This document shows, in pieces, positions 1 to 8,883 of a stretch of DNA of 64,000 nucleotides (the stretch's first letter is position 1; the number at the start of each line of letters is the position of its first letter). The notes under the pieces were generated by a model. The model saw nothing but the letters and a program-made list of their open reading frames with translations, did not search any database and was not told the origin of the DNA. Made by a program: the position numbers and the translations under genes. Source of the DNA: Neolewinella litorea (GTDB taxonomy: Bacteria; Bacteroidota; Bacteroidia; Chitinophagales; Saprospiraceae); the NCBI RefSeq assembly GCF_004803465.1, contig NZ_SRSF01000001.1, forward strand, positions 434,501 through 498,500, read 5' to 3'.

Positions 1-14
1 AATAGTTCCTCCAC

Positions 15-1148
15 CTAATTCCTGCCCACCAGGACGCTGACGGCATTGCCACCAAAGCCGGTAGCATTGACCAGGAATCGATTCGGGCCGGGGAGGGATG
101 CGATGTTTTCGGCGAGATGGGGCAGCGGAAGGTATTCCTGCCCCTCCAACAGTGCCAAACCCGCTACAAGCGCCAGGGGCCCGCTCGCACCGAAGGTGTG
201 TCCGGTAGCCCACTTGAACGAGGTTACGGGTGGCGTCGAATCAGGGAACACCTGGTTGATGGCTTCCCGTTCGGCGGCGTCGCCCCGGGCGGTACCGGGG
301 GCGTGGGCGATCACAAAATCCGGCATCGCGTCTTGTCCACCGACGGCCTGACGCATAGCTTGCTGCAGGGCGAGCCCTTCCCGACTGATGCCGGTGGAAC
401 TGCCGGCGCGTTCCCGCGCAGCACCTAGTCCAGTTATCGCGTACCGGTGTCGGGGGACCAATCTTTCCAGCGCCAGAAAAGCCGCGCCCTCACCGACCAC
501 CATCCCGGAAGGCGGACTGTCGAAGGGCCGGCAGGCAGCTTGGGTAGTCCGACCGGGGACAGGAGCATATACCCTCAGAGCCTCCATCTGGCGAAGCGTG
601 AAGGGCGTAAGTGGAGCTTCGGTGCCGCCCACCAGCACCCGGTCCGCGAGCCCGGCGCCCAACAGTCCGATACCATGCAGGAGGGCGTGGAAGCCACTCG
701 AGCAGGTTACGCTTACCCCACTACTGAGGCTTCCGGTACCGAAATACTCCGCCACCGCGAAGGCAATGCTGCCCAGGGTGGTTTGTGGGGAGGTGCGGAC
801 GGGGGGCTTACCGTCGGCCGCGAAATTTGCGTAGGAGGCTTCCCAGGTTTCGGTCGGTCCGCGCGAGCACCCCACAATGACGGCAAAATCCTTACCCTGC
901 CACCCGGCTTCCCGTACCGCCTGATCCGCGGCGTGTAATCCCAGTAAACTGCTCCGGTCCAGATAATGGGCTTCACCAAAGGATTCAATCTCCGGGTGTG
1001 GAGGCAGGATAGGAACGGCGTAGACAGGCAGACCGGTGGTCTCGTCTATTTGCCAGGAGGGGATCCCCGAACGCAATGTCAGGGCCTGTGCACCGGCATC
1101 AGTCCCGGCCGCCGAGATTGTCCCGGTTCCTGCAATGGCGTACCTCAT
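15..1148 (-). CDS. Beta-ketoacyl-ACP synthase family protein
   Basis: Thiolase-fold condensing enzyme of 377 aa, slightly shorter than a typical FabF/FabB (about 410). The nucleophile cysteine lies in VTCSSGFHALL and two histidines follow in IAHAPGT and GHTFGASG, so the Cys-His-His triad appears intact. The ATG overlaps the stop of the upstream bioF gene by 4 nt (ATGA), which indicates translational coupling. Paired with BioF, it probably works in making or loading the pimeloyl precursor of biotin; a role in another acyl-chain pathway cannot be excluded. Family assignment is firm, the biotin role is inferred from context. Confidence 0.85.
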   Translation of the reverse strand: MRYAIAGTGTISAAGTDAGAQALTLRSGIPSWQIDETTGLPVYAVPILPPHPEIESFGEAHYLDRSSLLGLHAADQAVREAGWQGKDFAVIVGCSRGPTETWEASYANFAADGKPPVRTSPQTTLGSIAFAVAEYFGTGSLSSGVSVTCSSGFHALLHGIGLLGAGLADRVLVGGTEAPLTPFTLRQMEALRVYAPVPGRTTQAACRPFDSPPSGMVVGEGAAFLALERLVPRHRYAITGLGAARERAGSSTGISREGLALQQAMRQAVGGQDAMPDFVIAHAPGTARGDAAEREAINQVFPDSTPPVTSFKWATGHTFGASGPLALVAGLALLEGQEYLPLPHLAENIASLPGPNRFLVNATGFGGNAVSVLVGRN

Positions 1149-2272
1149 ACGGAATGCATTTCCATTCCCCCCCGGAGGGCAGTGGTCAGTTGATCGATCT
1201 CCGCTTCCGTATTGTACGCGTGGAGGCAGATGCGCAGTCGCTCCGTACCCCGGGGCACGGATGGGGAGCGGATTCCCTTGACCAAAAGGCCACGTTCGAG
1301 CAATTGCTTTTCTAAAGCCATCACCCGGTCGTTGCCGGGCAGATGCATGATCTGAATGGGGCCGTCCATCACCGGAATGGATGATCCGAGTTCGGAACCA
1401 ATGCGCGTGCAGTAATGATCGATGACGTGCTGGAGCTGCTGGCGCAGGGTACTTTGCTCCAAATCCAGCAGACGGTACACTTCCGCAAGTCCGGCCAGTT
1501 GAGCGGGGCGCGGCGCGGTGGTAAAAATGAAGGGCCGACTGAAATTGATGAGGTAATCCCGCAGCGACCGGCTACCCACCACGGCCGCGCCGTGAAAGCC
1601 CGGTGCCTTGCCGTAAGTGACTACGCTCGCAAATATCCGGTCCTGGAGTTGCTGATCGGCAACACACCCGGCACCTTTGGGGCCGTCGATCCCGATGGCG
1701 TGGGCTTCGTCCACGATGAGGTGGGCCCCAGCCTGATCGCACGCTTGGGCCAGTTCGGTAAGCGGGGCCTGGTCGCCGTCCATGCTGAATCGGCTTTCGG
1801 TGACGAAGAAGCTTTGTCCTTCCCCGTCGCGCGCCGCGTCGAGTAACCGCCGGGCCTGGCTTACGGAATTGTGCCGGCACCGGCGCGCCGCCGCCCCGCT
1901 GAGACGGATGCCGTCACGCAGACTGGCGTGGATAAGCTCGTCGTAGACGATGGTGTCGGTGCGACGGGCGATGCAGCTGAGCAACCCGAGATTGGCGGTG
2001 TACCCGCTGCCAAAGAGCAGGGCCGCCGGAAAGCCATGAAAGGCAGCGATGTCGGACTCAAGGGCTGAAATACCGCCGTGGTCGCCCGAAATTAAACGGC
2101 TACCGGGGGCGGTGTGGAAGGCGGGCCGGGACAGGGATTCGAGCCGACGGGCCAGACCCAGGTAATCGTTGGACCAGAAGTCGGCACCCACGCGCGTACC
2201 GGGCAGTTCGCGGTAATTGCCCGCCGCGCGGAGGGCATCAAGGCGTGATTCGAGAAAGTCCGGCCCGGCCAA
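1145..2272 (-). CDS. bioF: 8-amino-7-oxononanoate synthase (BioF-like)
   Basis: PLP-dependent alpha-oxoamine synthase of 375 aa, the normal length for BioF. It would condense pimeloyl-ACP/CoA with alanine to 8-amino-7-oxononanoate, the first committed ring-building step of biotin synthesis. Visible motifs are the PLP-contacting VDEAHAIGIDG and the lysine-bearing VTYGKAPGFHGAA, plus an early FWSNDYLGLA typical of the family. It starts 2 nt after the signal peptidase stop and overlaps the condensing enzyme gene downstream, so the three form one transcription unit. Related KBL or serine palmitoyltransferase enzymes share the fold; the length and N-terminus favour BioF. Confidence 0.85.
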   Translation of the reverse strand: MAGPDFLESRLDALRAAGNYRELPGTRVGADFWSNDYLGLARRLESLSRPAFHTAPGSRLISGDHGGISALESDIAAFHGFPAALLFGSGYTANLGLLSCIARRTDTIVYDELIHASLRDGIRLSGAAARRCRHNSVSQARRLLDAARDGEGQSFFVTESRFSMDGDQAPLTELAQACDQAGAHLIVDEAHAIGIDGPKGAGCVADQQLQDRIFASVVTYGKAPGFHGAAVVGSRSLRDYLINFSRPFIFTTAPRPAQLAGLAEVYRLLDLEQSTLRQQLQHVIDHYCTRIGSELGSSIPVMDGPIQIMHLPGNDRVMALEKQLLERGLLVKGIRSPSVPRGTERLRICLHAYNTEAEIDQLTTALRGGMEMHSV

Positions 2273-2274
2273 GG

Positions 2275-3879
2275 CTAGTCGCCCTGTTTGGTGGCCGACC
2301 GGAAGATGCGGTCCCAGTTGACGCCATTGAAGAGGCTGCCTTCCTTGACGGAGAACCAGATAAAGAGGGGCTTGCCAAGGATATGGTCTTCGGGCACGAA
2401 ACCCCAGACGCGGCTGTCCTCCGAGTTGTGGCGGTTGTCGCCCATCATCCAGTAGTAGTCCTGCCGGAAGGTGTATTCCGCGATCTCGGCGCCGTTGAGG
2501 TAGAACTTGCCGCCCCGCATTTCGAACGATTCGTTACCTTCATAGACCTTGATGGGGCGCCAGTACAACTGGTAATTGCGCTCGTCGAGGGCGATGGTCA
2601 TGCCGCGGGCGGGGATGACGATGGGGCCGTAATTATCAACCGTCCAGTCGCCGAAGTATTTGGCGCTGTGGGGGTAGAGGCGCACGCCGTTCGGTACCGT
2701 TTGATCGTAGAATTCAACTTGTAGTCCGGGGTCGCCGGCCTGGAGTGCGGCCAGCTGGTCGGCATCCAGGAACATGACAAAGCTGGTGGCGTTGCGCGCC
2801 TGCACGTCGTCGGCACTGATGCCCATATCGCTCCACTGCGAGCGGTTGGGTGGTCCGGTGAAGGTCAGGTCGTAAAGGAACTGGATATTTTCAGGGTCCG
2901 GTACCCGTTCGCCGTTGATGTACAATTCACGGTTGCGGAGCTCGAGCGTCTCGCCGGGCAGGCCTACGGCCCGCTTTACGTAGTGGTCCTTTTTGTCGCG
3001 GGGGCGGGTCACGAGTTCCGCCCGACCACTGGCGATTGCCGCGGCGGCATTGGCGTCGATGTTGCCCATCTCGTAGTCGTTGGCCGAGTAGGTGCGGTAG
3101 GGAAAGATGTATACGCTGTCGCCGGAGGGCACATTGAACACCACGGGATCGTAGCGGTCGATCTCTTCAAGTGCGGGCAGCCGCCGGTAGGGTAGGCCGG
3201 CTCCATCGATGTAACTTTCGCCACCCACTACCGGAGCGCGGTTGTGGACGAGGGGGAGCATCAGAATAGTCTCCGGCAGCCGAAGACCGTAGTTGACCTT
3301 CGACACGAACAGGAAATCGCCTACGTTGAGGTTGCCCTCCATCGAAGGCGTGGGGATAATGTAGCTTTCGATTAGCAGCAGTCGGATGAGGGCGGCGGCA
3401 AAAATGGCAAATATGGCTGCCTCGGCCCAGTCGCGCAGCACGGGCTTGGCGAAGGGGGCCTGATTACGCAGTTTGCGGATCTCGCGCTGGTCCTGGGCCT
3501 TTTCGGCGGCGGCCAGGCGGGACTGCCATTCGCGTTCCTCGACGAGGATAGGGCCGCGATATACTGGGTCCTGGGTGCCGAGCCATCCGAAGTATCCCCA
3601 GCTGGCGACTACCGCCAGGACATGCTCGAAAAAGTTGAAGCGATTGAAGGACCGGGCCAGGTCGACCATGAGGCCCGCGAACCAGATCATGTTGAAGTAG
3701 GGGATGAGCAACAGCAGGCTGTAGCTGCCCTTGCGACCGACGAGTTCCGATACCACCCACATATTGTAGCCGGGGATAAGGGCGTGGACGGCGGGCCGTC
3801 CGGCACGGGGAAATAGTCGGTAGAGCGCCAAGCTGAGGCCGAGGTAGCCCAACAGCAGGACCCAAGTCAACCAAGTCAT
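2275..3879 (-). CDS. lepB: Signal peptidase I, long form
   Basis: Membrane-bound serine/lysine peptidase that removes signal peptides from exported proteins. At 534 aa it is much longer than E. coli LepB (324). Residues 1-110 form a hydrophobic N-terminal membrane region (GYNMW, then several helices). The catalytic serine is in PTPSMEGNLNVGDFLFVSK, the general-base lysine in HYVKRAVGLPGETLE, and the late box MGDNRHNSEDSRVWGFV is intact. The long insert between the lysine region and the last box is common in Bacteroidota enzymes. A TACCTTCG box (3901-3908, minus) lies about 20 nt upstream of the ATG. It heads the run lepB-bioF-KAS. Confidence 0.93.
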   Translation of the reverse strand: MTWLTWVLLLGYLGLSLALYRLFPRAGRPAVHALIPGYNMWVVSELVGRKGSYSLLLLIPYFNMIWFAGLMVDLARSFNRFNFFEHVLAVVASWGYFGWLGTQDPVYRGPILVEEREWQSRLAAAEKAQDQREIRKLRNQAPFAKPVLRDWAEAAIFAIFAAALIRLLLIESYIIPTPSMEGNLNVGDFLFVSKVNYGLRLPETILMLPLVHNRAPVVGGESYIDGAGLPYRRLPALEEIDRYDPVVFNVPSGDSVYIFPYRTYSANDYEMGNIDANAAAAIASGRAELVTRPRDKKDHYVKRAVGLPGETLELRNRELYINGERVPDPENIQFLYDLTFTGPPNRSQWSDMGISADDVQARNATSFVMFLDADQLAALQAGDPGLQVEFYDQTVPNGVRLYPHSAKYFGDWTVDNYGPIVIPARGMTIALDERNYQLYWRPIKVYEGNESFEMRGGKFYLNGAEIAEYTFRQDYYWMMGDNRHNSEDSRVWGFVPEDHILGKPLFIWFSVKEGSLFNGVNWDRIFRSATKQGD

Positions 3880-3924
3880 AGTAGATCTTTATTGAGGCGG
3901 CGAAGGTACGCCTTTGCGCAGGGT

Positions 3925-4284
3925 CTAGGGTTCGTTTTCGACGAATCCCTCGATCCAGAGCTTGTGTGCCCCGCGGTGGCCGCGGAAAAATACCTTCACG
4001 TACTTGCGGTAAAAACCCGCCGTGTCAGCGTCGAAGGTTACGGTCAACTGGCCTTCCTGGCCGGGAGCAACGGGTTGTTCTTCCCATTCGGTGGCCGTGC
4101 AGCCGCATCCCACCCGTACATTGTCTATGACCACGGGTGCATCCGTCTCATTGCGGAAACGGAAGGTGTAGGTCACGGGCTGGTCCACGAAGGTATCTTC
4201 CAGGGTAACGGTGAGCGGTTGCAGCCATTCCACGGGCCCGTCGGGCGGTGCGAGGAACGGCAGCAGGAGAATCAGGATAAGCAT
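3925..4284 (-). CDS. DUF1573 domain protein
   Basis: Small 119-aa exported protein. A hydrophobic N-terminus (MLILILLLPFLA) is followed by one Ig-like DUF1573 domain: FRFRNETDAPVVIDNV, then VGCGCTATEW with the family's conserved Cys pair, then PGQEGQLTVTFD and a final beta strand. DUF1573 proteins are abundant in Bacteroidota and predicted to be periplasmic or surface-anchored; the biochemical role is unknown. The N-terminus is short for a signal peptide and has no lipobox, so anchoring is unclear. It lies 45 nt upstream of lepB in the same direction. Confidence 0.85.
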   Translation of the reverse strand: MLILILLLPFLAPPDGPVEWLQPLTVTLEDTFVDQPVTYTFRFRNETDAPVVIDNVRVGCGCTATEWEEQPVAPGQEGQLTVTFDADTAGFYRKYVKVFFRGHRGAHKLWIEGFVENEP

Positions 4285-4397
4285 AGTGTGGTAAACGTCG
4301 GCACGCGGCCTCTATTTCGTTAAGGAACTCCTATACTTGCCTTGCCGGGTATCCGGGGGACACCTTTAAGCATTGTATGCGCAGACAAATCACTCCA

Positions 4398-4781
4398 ATG
4401 AAAAAGCTTTTTCTGAGCCTGACCTTCGTTTTCGGCTTCGCCCTCACCGCCTTCTCGCAAGTCGTGGTCGACGGCGTCAACATCAACAACCTGCAGGAAG
4501 TACAGATGGTACGCATGATCGCCCAGGAACGCTTCCTGTCCAATAAGGTGACGATCTTCATCGATTACGGGCAGAGCATCAACGGCGGTTCGCGCAATCG
4601 CATGGAAGTGATCGATCCGAACATTGGCGAGCGCATCAAATTCAACAGTGTAATGCATGCCGTAAATTACCTCATCGCCAACGGCTGGCGCTACGTCGAA
4701 GCCATGGTGCTGCCCAGTGAAGGCAACGCCAGCAGCACGGGCGGCAGCACCCAGTACCTGTTCGTACGCGAGCCGGCCTAG
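4398..4781 (+). CDS. Small secreted protein, unknown function
   Basis: 127-aa protein starting at MKKLFLSLTFVFGFALTAFSQ, a textbook Sec signal peptide cleaved after FSQ. An in-frame ATG 21 nt earlier (4377) would only add MRRQITP and is less likely. The mature part (VVVDGVNINNLQEVQMVRM onward) has no motif I recognise; it is about 107 residues, with no cysteine and mixed alpha/beta character. A TATACTTG box at 4332-4339 resembles the Bacteroidota -7 element. It converges on glgE with an 8-nt gap. It looks like a real periplasmic protein because of the signal peptide and codon use. Confidence 0.75.
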   Translation: MKKLFLSLTFVFGFALTAFSQVVVDGVNINNLQEVQMVRMIAQERFLSNKVTIFIDYGQSINGGSRNRMEVIDPNIGERIKFNSVMHAVNYLIANGWRYVEAMVLPSEGNASSTGGSTQYLFVREPA

Positions 4782-4789
4782 TTGTCCTA

Positions 4790-6721
4790 TTACTGCAACC
4801 TGACCTCCAGGACGTGGGCGGGCCAGAAGCCCGGATCCAGCCGTACGTAGTTTGCCCCGGTGTTCCACCAGTAGGTCGCGCCGGTCAGTAGATCCTGCAC
4901 CTGGAAGTTGCGGTGGCCGACGATCTCGGTAGGCACGCCGCAGTACCCGTCCTGGGGATTGTGGGGGTCGAAGTTGACGATACACCAGACAATGCTTGAT
5001 CGGTCGTCGGAGTACTTGACGTAGCTCAGCAGGTTCGGGTTGTTGCTGTCGGTAAAGACGATGTTGTTCGTCTGCTGCAGGGCCGCGTGTTCCTTCCGGA
5101 TTCGGTTGATGCGCCGGTACGTATCGGTAATGCGGTTGCGGTACGACCAGTCGTAGTGCCGCGCCATGTATTTCTCGCTGTCGTAGTACTCTTCCTTTCC
5201 GTTGGTGTTTCCGCGGTTCTCCATCAGTTCGTAGCTGGGACCGTACACGCCGTAACTGCTTGATAGGGTGGCGGCGAGCAGGAGTCGCTTCACGAACTGG
5301 TTTTCGTTGGCGCCCATCATTTCGTAGGCCAGGATATCCGGTGTGTTTGGCCAGAAATTGGGTTGCATGTATTCGGAAAGTTCCGTGGTGGTGAGCTCCT
5401 CCAGGTATTCCCGCATCTCGGCCGCTGATGTGCGCCAGGTGAAGTAGGTATAGCTTTGCTGGAATCCGCGCTTGGCCAGTTCGGCCATAATGGCCGGACG
5501 CGTGAAGGCTTCGGCGAGGAAGATCACGTCGGGGTAGCGTTCGTTCGTTTCCCGAATGATGTACTCCCAGAAGCGGTAGGGTTTGGTGTGGGGGTTGTCG
5601 ACCCGAAAGATGCGCACGCCGGCTTCACACCAGTACAGGGTCACCTCCAGTAACTCCTTCCACAATGCTTTCCAGTCCTCGGTTTCGAAGTTGATCGGCA
5701 CGATGTCCTGGTACTTCTTCGGAGGGTTTTCGGCGTACATAATAGATCCGTCGGGCCGCCAGATGAACCATTCCGGATGCTCCTTGATGTAGGGGTGGTC
5801 CGGGGCGCACTGGAAGGCCAGGTCCAGGGCGATCTCCATCCCGAATTCCTTGGCGCGTCCCATCAGGTGCTGGTAATCTTCCAGGGTGCCCAGTTCGGAC
5901 AAAATGCTTTTGTGCCCGCCTTCTTCGGAGCCGATGGCCCAGGGGCTGCCGGGTTCGCCCTCCATGGCTTCCACGGCGTTGTTGCGCCCCTTGCGGTTAC
6001 GGAATCCAATGGGGTGAATAGGGGGGAAGTAAAGCACGTCGAAGCCAAATTCCTGAATGCGCGGCAGCAGTTCCTCCACATCCTTGAACGTACCGTTGCG
6101 GTTGATGTCGGGCGACGTCGAACGGGGAAATATCTCGTACCAGCTGCTGAAACGCTCCCGCTTGCGGCCCACCTTTACTTTCAGCCCGCGGTCGTACACC
6201 GTGGTCATGCGCCGCAGGGGATAGTCGTGCAGCAATTCGGCGAAGTGATCACTCAGCACGTATTCCACGGCCTCGGACTCGTTGTCCCCACCGAGCCGTT
6301 GGATGGCCTCCGTGACGCGGTGCTGGTCTTCGCCTTCCAGGCCCTCGGCCTTTTCGCTCAGGAAGTTGGCACCAATCTGTAATTCCACGCCCATTTCCTG
6401 TCCGTCGGCCTGTTTCTTTTTAAAACCCCGGTACCAGGTCTTCAGGTGGTCGACCCAGGCTACCAGGCGGTATTCGTAAAAACCCTGTTCGTCAACCGGG
6501 AAGCTGCCGGTCCAGATGTCATTCTTGCCCTCTTCCATCTCCGTGATGTGCCAGACGTCGGCATCGGCCTTGCGGTATTCAATCAGTGCCCGCAGGTAAT
6601 CGTGGCTGTCGCCGAAAATGGTGGCGGTAACCTTAACCTGCTCGCCGACCACGCGCTTAATGGGAAATCTTCCGTTATTGATTTGGGGAGTGACGTGGTC
6701 GATTACGGTGCGGTTCTGCAT
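4790..6721 (-). CDS. glgE: Alpha-1,4-glucan:maltose-1-phosphate maltosyltransferase
   Basis: GH13_3 enzyme that transfers maltosyl units from maltose-1-phosphate onto alpha-1,4-glucan. The chosen start (MQNRTVIDHVTPQ, 643 aa) matches the family; the frame stays open 72 codons further upstream but that part is not GlgE-like. The N-terminal DUF3416-type domain (about residues 1-190) precedes the TIM barrel, with the region FDVLYFPPIHPIG, the nucleophile Asp in FRVDNPHTKPYRFWEY and the acid Glu in IFLAEAFTRP. A C-terminal beta domain closes the protein. The partner genes (TreS, maltokinase, GlgB or GlgM) are not in the window; a glycogen phosphorylase lies 38 kb away. Cytoplasmic. Confidence 0.93.
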   Translation of the reverse strand: MQNRTVIDHVTPQINNGRFPIKRVVGEQVKVTATIFGDSHDYLRALIEYRKADADVWHITEMEEGKNDIWTGSFPVDEQGFYEYRLVAWVDHLKTWYRGFKKKQADGQEMGVELQIGANFLSEKAEGLEGEDQHRVTEAIQRLGGDNESEAVEYVLSDHFAELLHDYPLRRMTTVYDRGLKVKVGRKRERFSSWYEIFPRSTSPDINRNGTFKDVEELLPRIQEFGFDVLYFPPIHPIGFRNRKGRNNAVEAMEGEPGSPWAIGSEEGGHKSILSELGTLEDYQHLMGRAKEFGMEIALDLAFQCAPDHPYIKEHPEWFIWRPDGSIMYAENPPKKYQDIVPINFETEDWKALWKELLEVTLYWCEAGVRIFRVDNPHTKPYRFWEYIIRETNERYPDVIFLAEAFTRPAIMAELAKRGFQQSYTYFTWRTSAAEMREYLEELTTTELSEYMQPNFWPNTPDILAYEMMGANENQFVKRLLLAATLSSSYGVYGPSYELMENRGNTNGKEEYYDSEKYMARHYDWSYRNRITDTYRRINRIRKEHAALQQTNNIVFTDSNNPNLLSYVKYSDDRSSIVWCIVNFDPHNPQDGYCGVPTEIVGHRNFQVQDLLTGATYWWNTGANYVRLDPGFWPAHVLEVRLQ

Positions 6722-6886
6722 GGGGAAATTTCTGGTTATACTAAAGGCATAGAAAGGATAGCGTGGCACTACGTTCACTGTGGCTGGCGGTATTTCTTCA
6801 CTGTGCTGCGAAAGCCCCTCCACACGGCAACCAGTGGAGGGGAAGCGTTGGGCGGCTTTCGGGACGACGGACGCCGTCGGGCACCT

Positions 6887-6894
6887 TATCTTCG
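6887..6894 (+). promoter_or_regulatory. Candidate -7 box of lpdA
   Basis: TATCTTCG fits the TAnnTTTG-type -7 element of Bacteroidota with one substitution. It would give a leader of roughly 55-60 nt before the lpdA ATG. No clear -33 TTTG is visible. Confidence 0.35.
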
Positions 6895-6955
6895 CGACCC
6901 AAACAGAACCAAGGAGGCCCTCCAATGCGGCTTCCACCTAAAAATCACCATATAT

Positions 6956-8353
6956 ATGGTTTACGATCTTATCGTTGTCGGAAGCGGCCCCGGCGGTTAC
7001 GTGGCCGCCATCCGGGCTGCCCAACTGGGCATGAAAGTGGCCGTCGTTGAGCGGGAAAGCCTTGGCGGCATCTGCCTCAACTGGGGTTGTATCCCCACCA
7101 AGGCGCTGTTGAAGAGCGCCCAGGTATTCGAGTACATCAATCACGCCGCCGACTACGGCATCGAAGTGGAGGCACCCAAAGCCGACTTCGACAAGATGAT
7201 CGGTCGCAGCCGCGGCGTGGCCGACGGAATGAGCAAAGGCATCAATTTTCTTTTCCGCAAAAACAAGATCGACGTCCTGTCCGGGACGGGTAAACTGATC
7301 CGCGGCAAGAAGGTCGAAGTGACCGACGAGAGCGGCAAAGCCACTACTTACGACGCCGAGCACATTATCGTGGCCACCGGTACGCGGGCCAAGCAGCTGC
7401 CCAACCTGCCCATCGACGGCAAACAGATCATCGGCTATCGGGAAGCCATGACGCTGCCCGAACAGCCCAAGCGCATGGTGGTCGTGGGCGCCGGCGCCAT
7501 CGGCGTGGAGTTCGCCTATTTCTACAGCAGCATCGGCACGGAAGTCACCATCGTGGAATTCCTGGAGCAGGGCCTCGTCCCCCGGGAAGACGCGGACATT
7601 TCCAAGGAGCTGACCAAGATTTACAAGAAAAAGGGCATCAAGACCCTGGCCAATACCAGCGTGGAGACAGTCGATACCTCGGGCAGTTCCCTGAAGGTCA
7701 CCACCAAAAACCGGAAGACGGGCACGGAGGAAATAATCGAGTGCGACGTAGTCCTCTCCGCCGCCGGCGTTACCCCCAATACGGAGAATATCGGGCTGGA
7801 AGATCTCGGCGTGGAAACCGACCGTGGCATCATTCAGGTCGATGATATGTACCGCACCAACGTACCGGGCATCTACGCCATCGGCGACGTGGTCCCCGGT
7901 CCGGCTCTCGCCCACGTGGCCAGCGCCGAAGGCATCATTTGCGTCGAGCATATCTCCGGCATGAAGCCCGAGCCCCTGGACTACAACAACATTCCCGGCT
8001 GTACCTACTGCTCACCGGAGGTTGCCAGTGTCGGTTACACCGAAGCGGCCGCCCGCGAGGCTGGCTATGAGATCAAGGTCGGCAAGTTCCCCTTCTCCGC
8101 TTCGGGCAAGGCCAGCGCCGCCGGGGCCAAGGAAGGTTTCGTGAAGGTCATCTTCGACGCCAAGTACGGCGAATGGCTCGGTGCCCATATGATCGGCAGC
8201 AACGTCACCGAAATGATAGCCGAGGTCGTCGCCAGCCGCAAGCTGGAGACCACCGGCCACGAAATTATCAAGACCGTACACCCGCATCCCACCATGAGCG
8301 AAGCGGTAATGGAAGCAACGGCCGCGGCCTACGACGAGGTGATTCACCTCTGA
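6956..8353 (+). CDS. lpdA: Dihydrolipoyl dehydrogenase
   Basis: E3 flavoprotein (465 aa) of 2-oxo-acid dehydrogenase complexes or the glycine cleavage system; it reoxidises dihydrolipoamide with NAD+. Start chosen at MVYDLIVVGSGPGGY, which places the FAD-binding GxGxxG at the N-terminus; the frame is open further upstream without homology. The redox disulfide is in GGICLNWGCIPTKAL, a second Rossmann motif is in VVGAGAIGVEFAY, and the C-terminal active-site HPHPTMSEAVMEA supplies the catalytic His-Glu. Length is normal. No E1/E2 genes are adjacent, so the partner complex cannot be told. A strong hairpin terminator follows. Confidence 0.95.
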   Translation: MVYDLIVVGSGPGGYVAAIRAAQLGMKVAVVERESLGGICLNWGCIPTKALLKSAQVFEYINHAADYGIEVEAPKADFDKMIGRSRGVADGMSKGINFLFRKNKIDVLSGTGKLIRGKKVEVTDESGKATTYDAEHIIVATGTRAKQLPNLPIDGKQIIGYREAMTLPEQPKRMVVVGAGAIGVEFAYFYSSIGTEVTIVEFLEQGLVPREDADISKELTKIYKKKGIKTLANTSVETVDTSGSSLKVTTKNRKTGTEEIIECDVVLSAAGVTPNTENIGLEDLGVETDRGIIQVDDMYRTNVPGIYAIGDVVPGPALAHVASAEGIICVEHISGMKPEPLDYNNIPGCTYCSPEVASVGYTEAAAREAGYEIKVGKFPFSASGKASAAGAKEGFVKVIFDAKYGEWLGAHMIGSNVTEMIAEVVASRKLETTGHEIIKTVHPHPTMSEAVMEATAAAYDEVIHL

Positions 8354-8376
8354 TCCACCAACCCGGCACCAACGAA

Positions 8377-8410
8377 AAAGCCCCGACGAATCGCAATTCG
8401 TCGGGGCTTT
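8377..8410. terminator. Bidirectional rho-independent terminator
   Basis: Perfect 13-bp stem AGCCCCGACGAAT (8379-8391) with ATTCGTCGGGGCT (8396-8408), 4-nt loop CGCA, flanked by an A-run on one side and TTT on the other. It sits between convergent lpdA and rpmE2 and can serve both. Confidence 0.9.
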
Positions 8411-8432
8411 ATTATGCGGGGTAAGGAAGGAA

Positions 8433-8744
8433 CTACGCTTCCTCGGAAGTGGTGGCTTCGGCCTCGGCCTCGGCTTCCTCGATCTTCTTGGCGAAGCGGC
8501 TCTTGCCGAATTTCTTGTTGAACTTGTCGATCCGACCGGCGGTATCCACGTACTGCATCTTGCCGGTGAAGAAGGGGTGGCTCTCGCTGGAGATCTCCAG
8601 TTTGATCAGGGGGTACTCCTTGCCGTCTTCGAAGGTGTCCGTGTCGCGCGTTTTGGCGCAGGATTTGCCCAGCCAGCTTACGTTCGCGTTAATGTCACGG
8701 AAAATTACCGTGCGGTAGGATTCGGGGTGCAGCTCCTTTTGCAT
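8433..8744 (-). CDS. rpmE2: Ribosomal protein bL31, type B
   Basis: 103-aa large-subunit protein. It begins MQKELHPESYRTVIFRD and contains SHPFFTGKMQYVDTAGRIDKF, the diagnostic C-terminal half of L31. The zinc-binding CxxC of type A L31 is absent (only one cysteine, in KSCAKT), so this is the zinc-independent type B paralogue. The tail is extended by an acidic, alanine-rich stretch, as in other Bacteroidota. A perfect TACCTTTG box lies 22 nt before the ATG. Confidence 0.95.
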   Translation of the reverse strand: MQKELHPESYRTVIFRDINANVSWLGKSCAKTRDTDTFEDGKEYPLIKLEISSESHPFFTGKMQYVDTAGRIDKFNKKFGKSRFAKKIEEAEAEAEATTSEEA

Positions 8745-8765
8745 CGCTATCTATTTTTTGGAGCG

Positions 8766-8794
8766 CAAAGGTAAGGAATTTCCGGGAAAACCAA
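8766..8794 (-). promoter_or_regulatory. Promoter of rpmE2
   Basis: On the minus strand TTGG (8794-8791), a 17-nt spacer, then TACCTTTG (8773-8766), a perfect match to the TAnnTTTG -7 box of Bacteroidota. The start codon at 8744 lies just downstream. Confidence 0.6.
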
Positions 8795-8871
8795 GCATTT
8801 GTTCCCCGTTGACTTACCGCGGGGCGCGCTTCCTCGTCAGCCGACCGGCCAGATGGCTCCGGTGACCTTGC

Positions 8872-8879
8872 TATATTCG
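8872..8879 (+). promoter_or_regulatory. Candidate -7 box of the LTD protein gene
   Basis: TATATTCG lies only 4 nt upstream of the GTG start at 8884. Transcription would begin at or next to the start codon, giving a leaderless or nearly leaderless mRNA. Confidence 0.4.
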
Positions 8880-8883
8880 CCCC

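Noticed and set aside
2120-2150. Sequence like a tRNA T-loop (GGGATTCGAGCC)
   Set aside because: It lies inside bioF and no acceptor or anticodon stems can be drawn around it.
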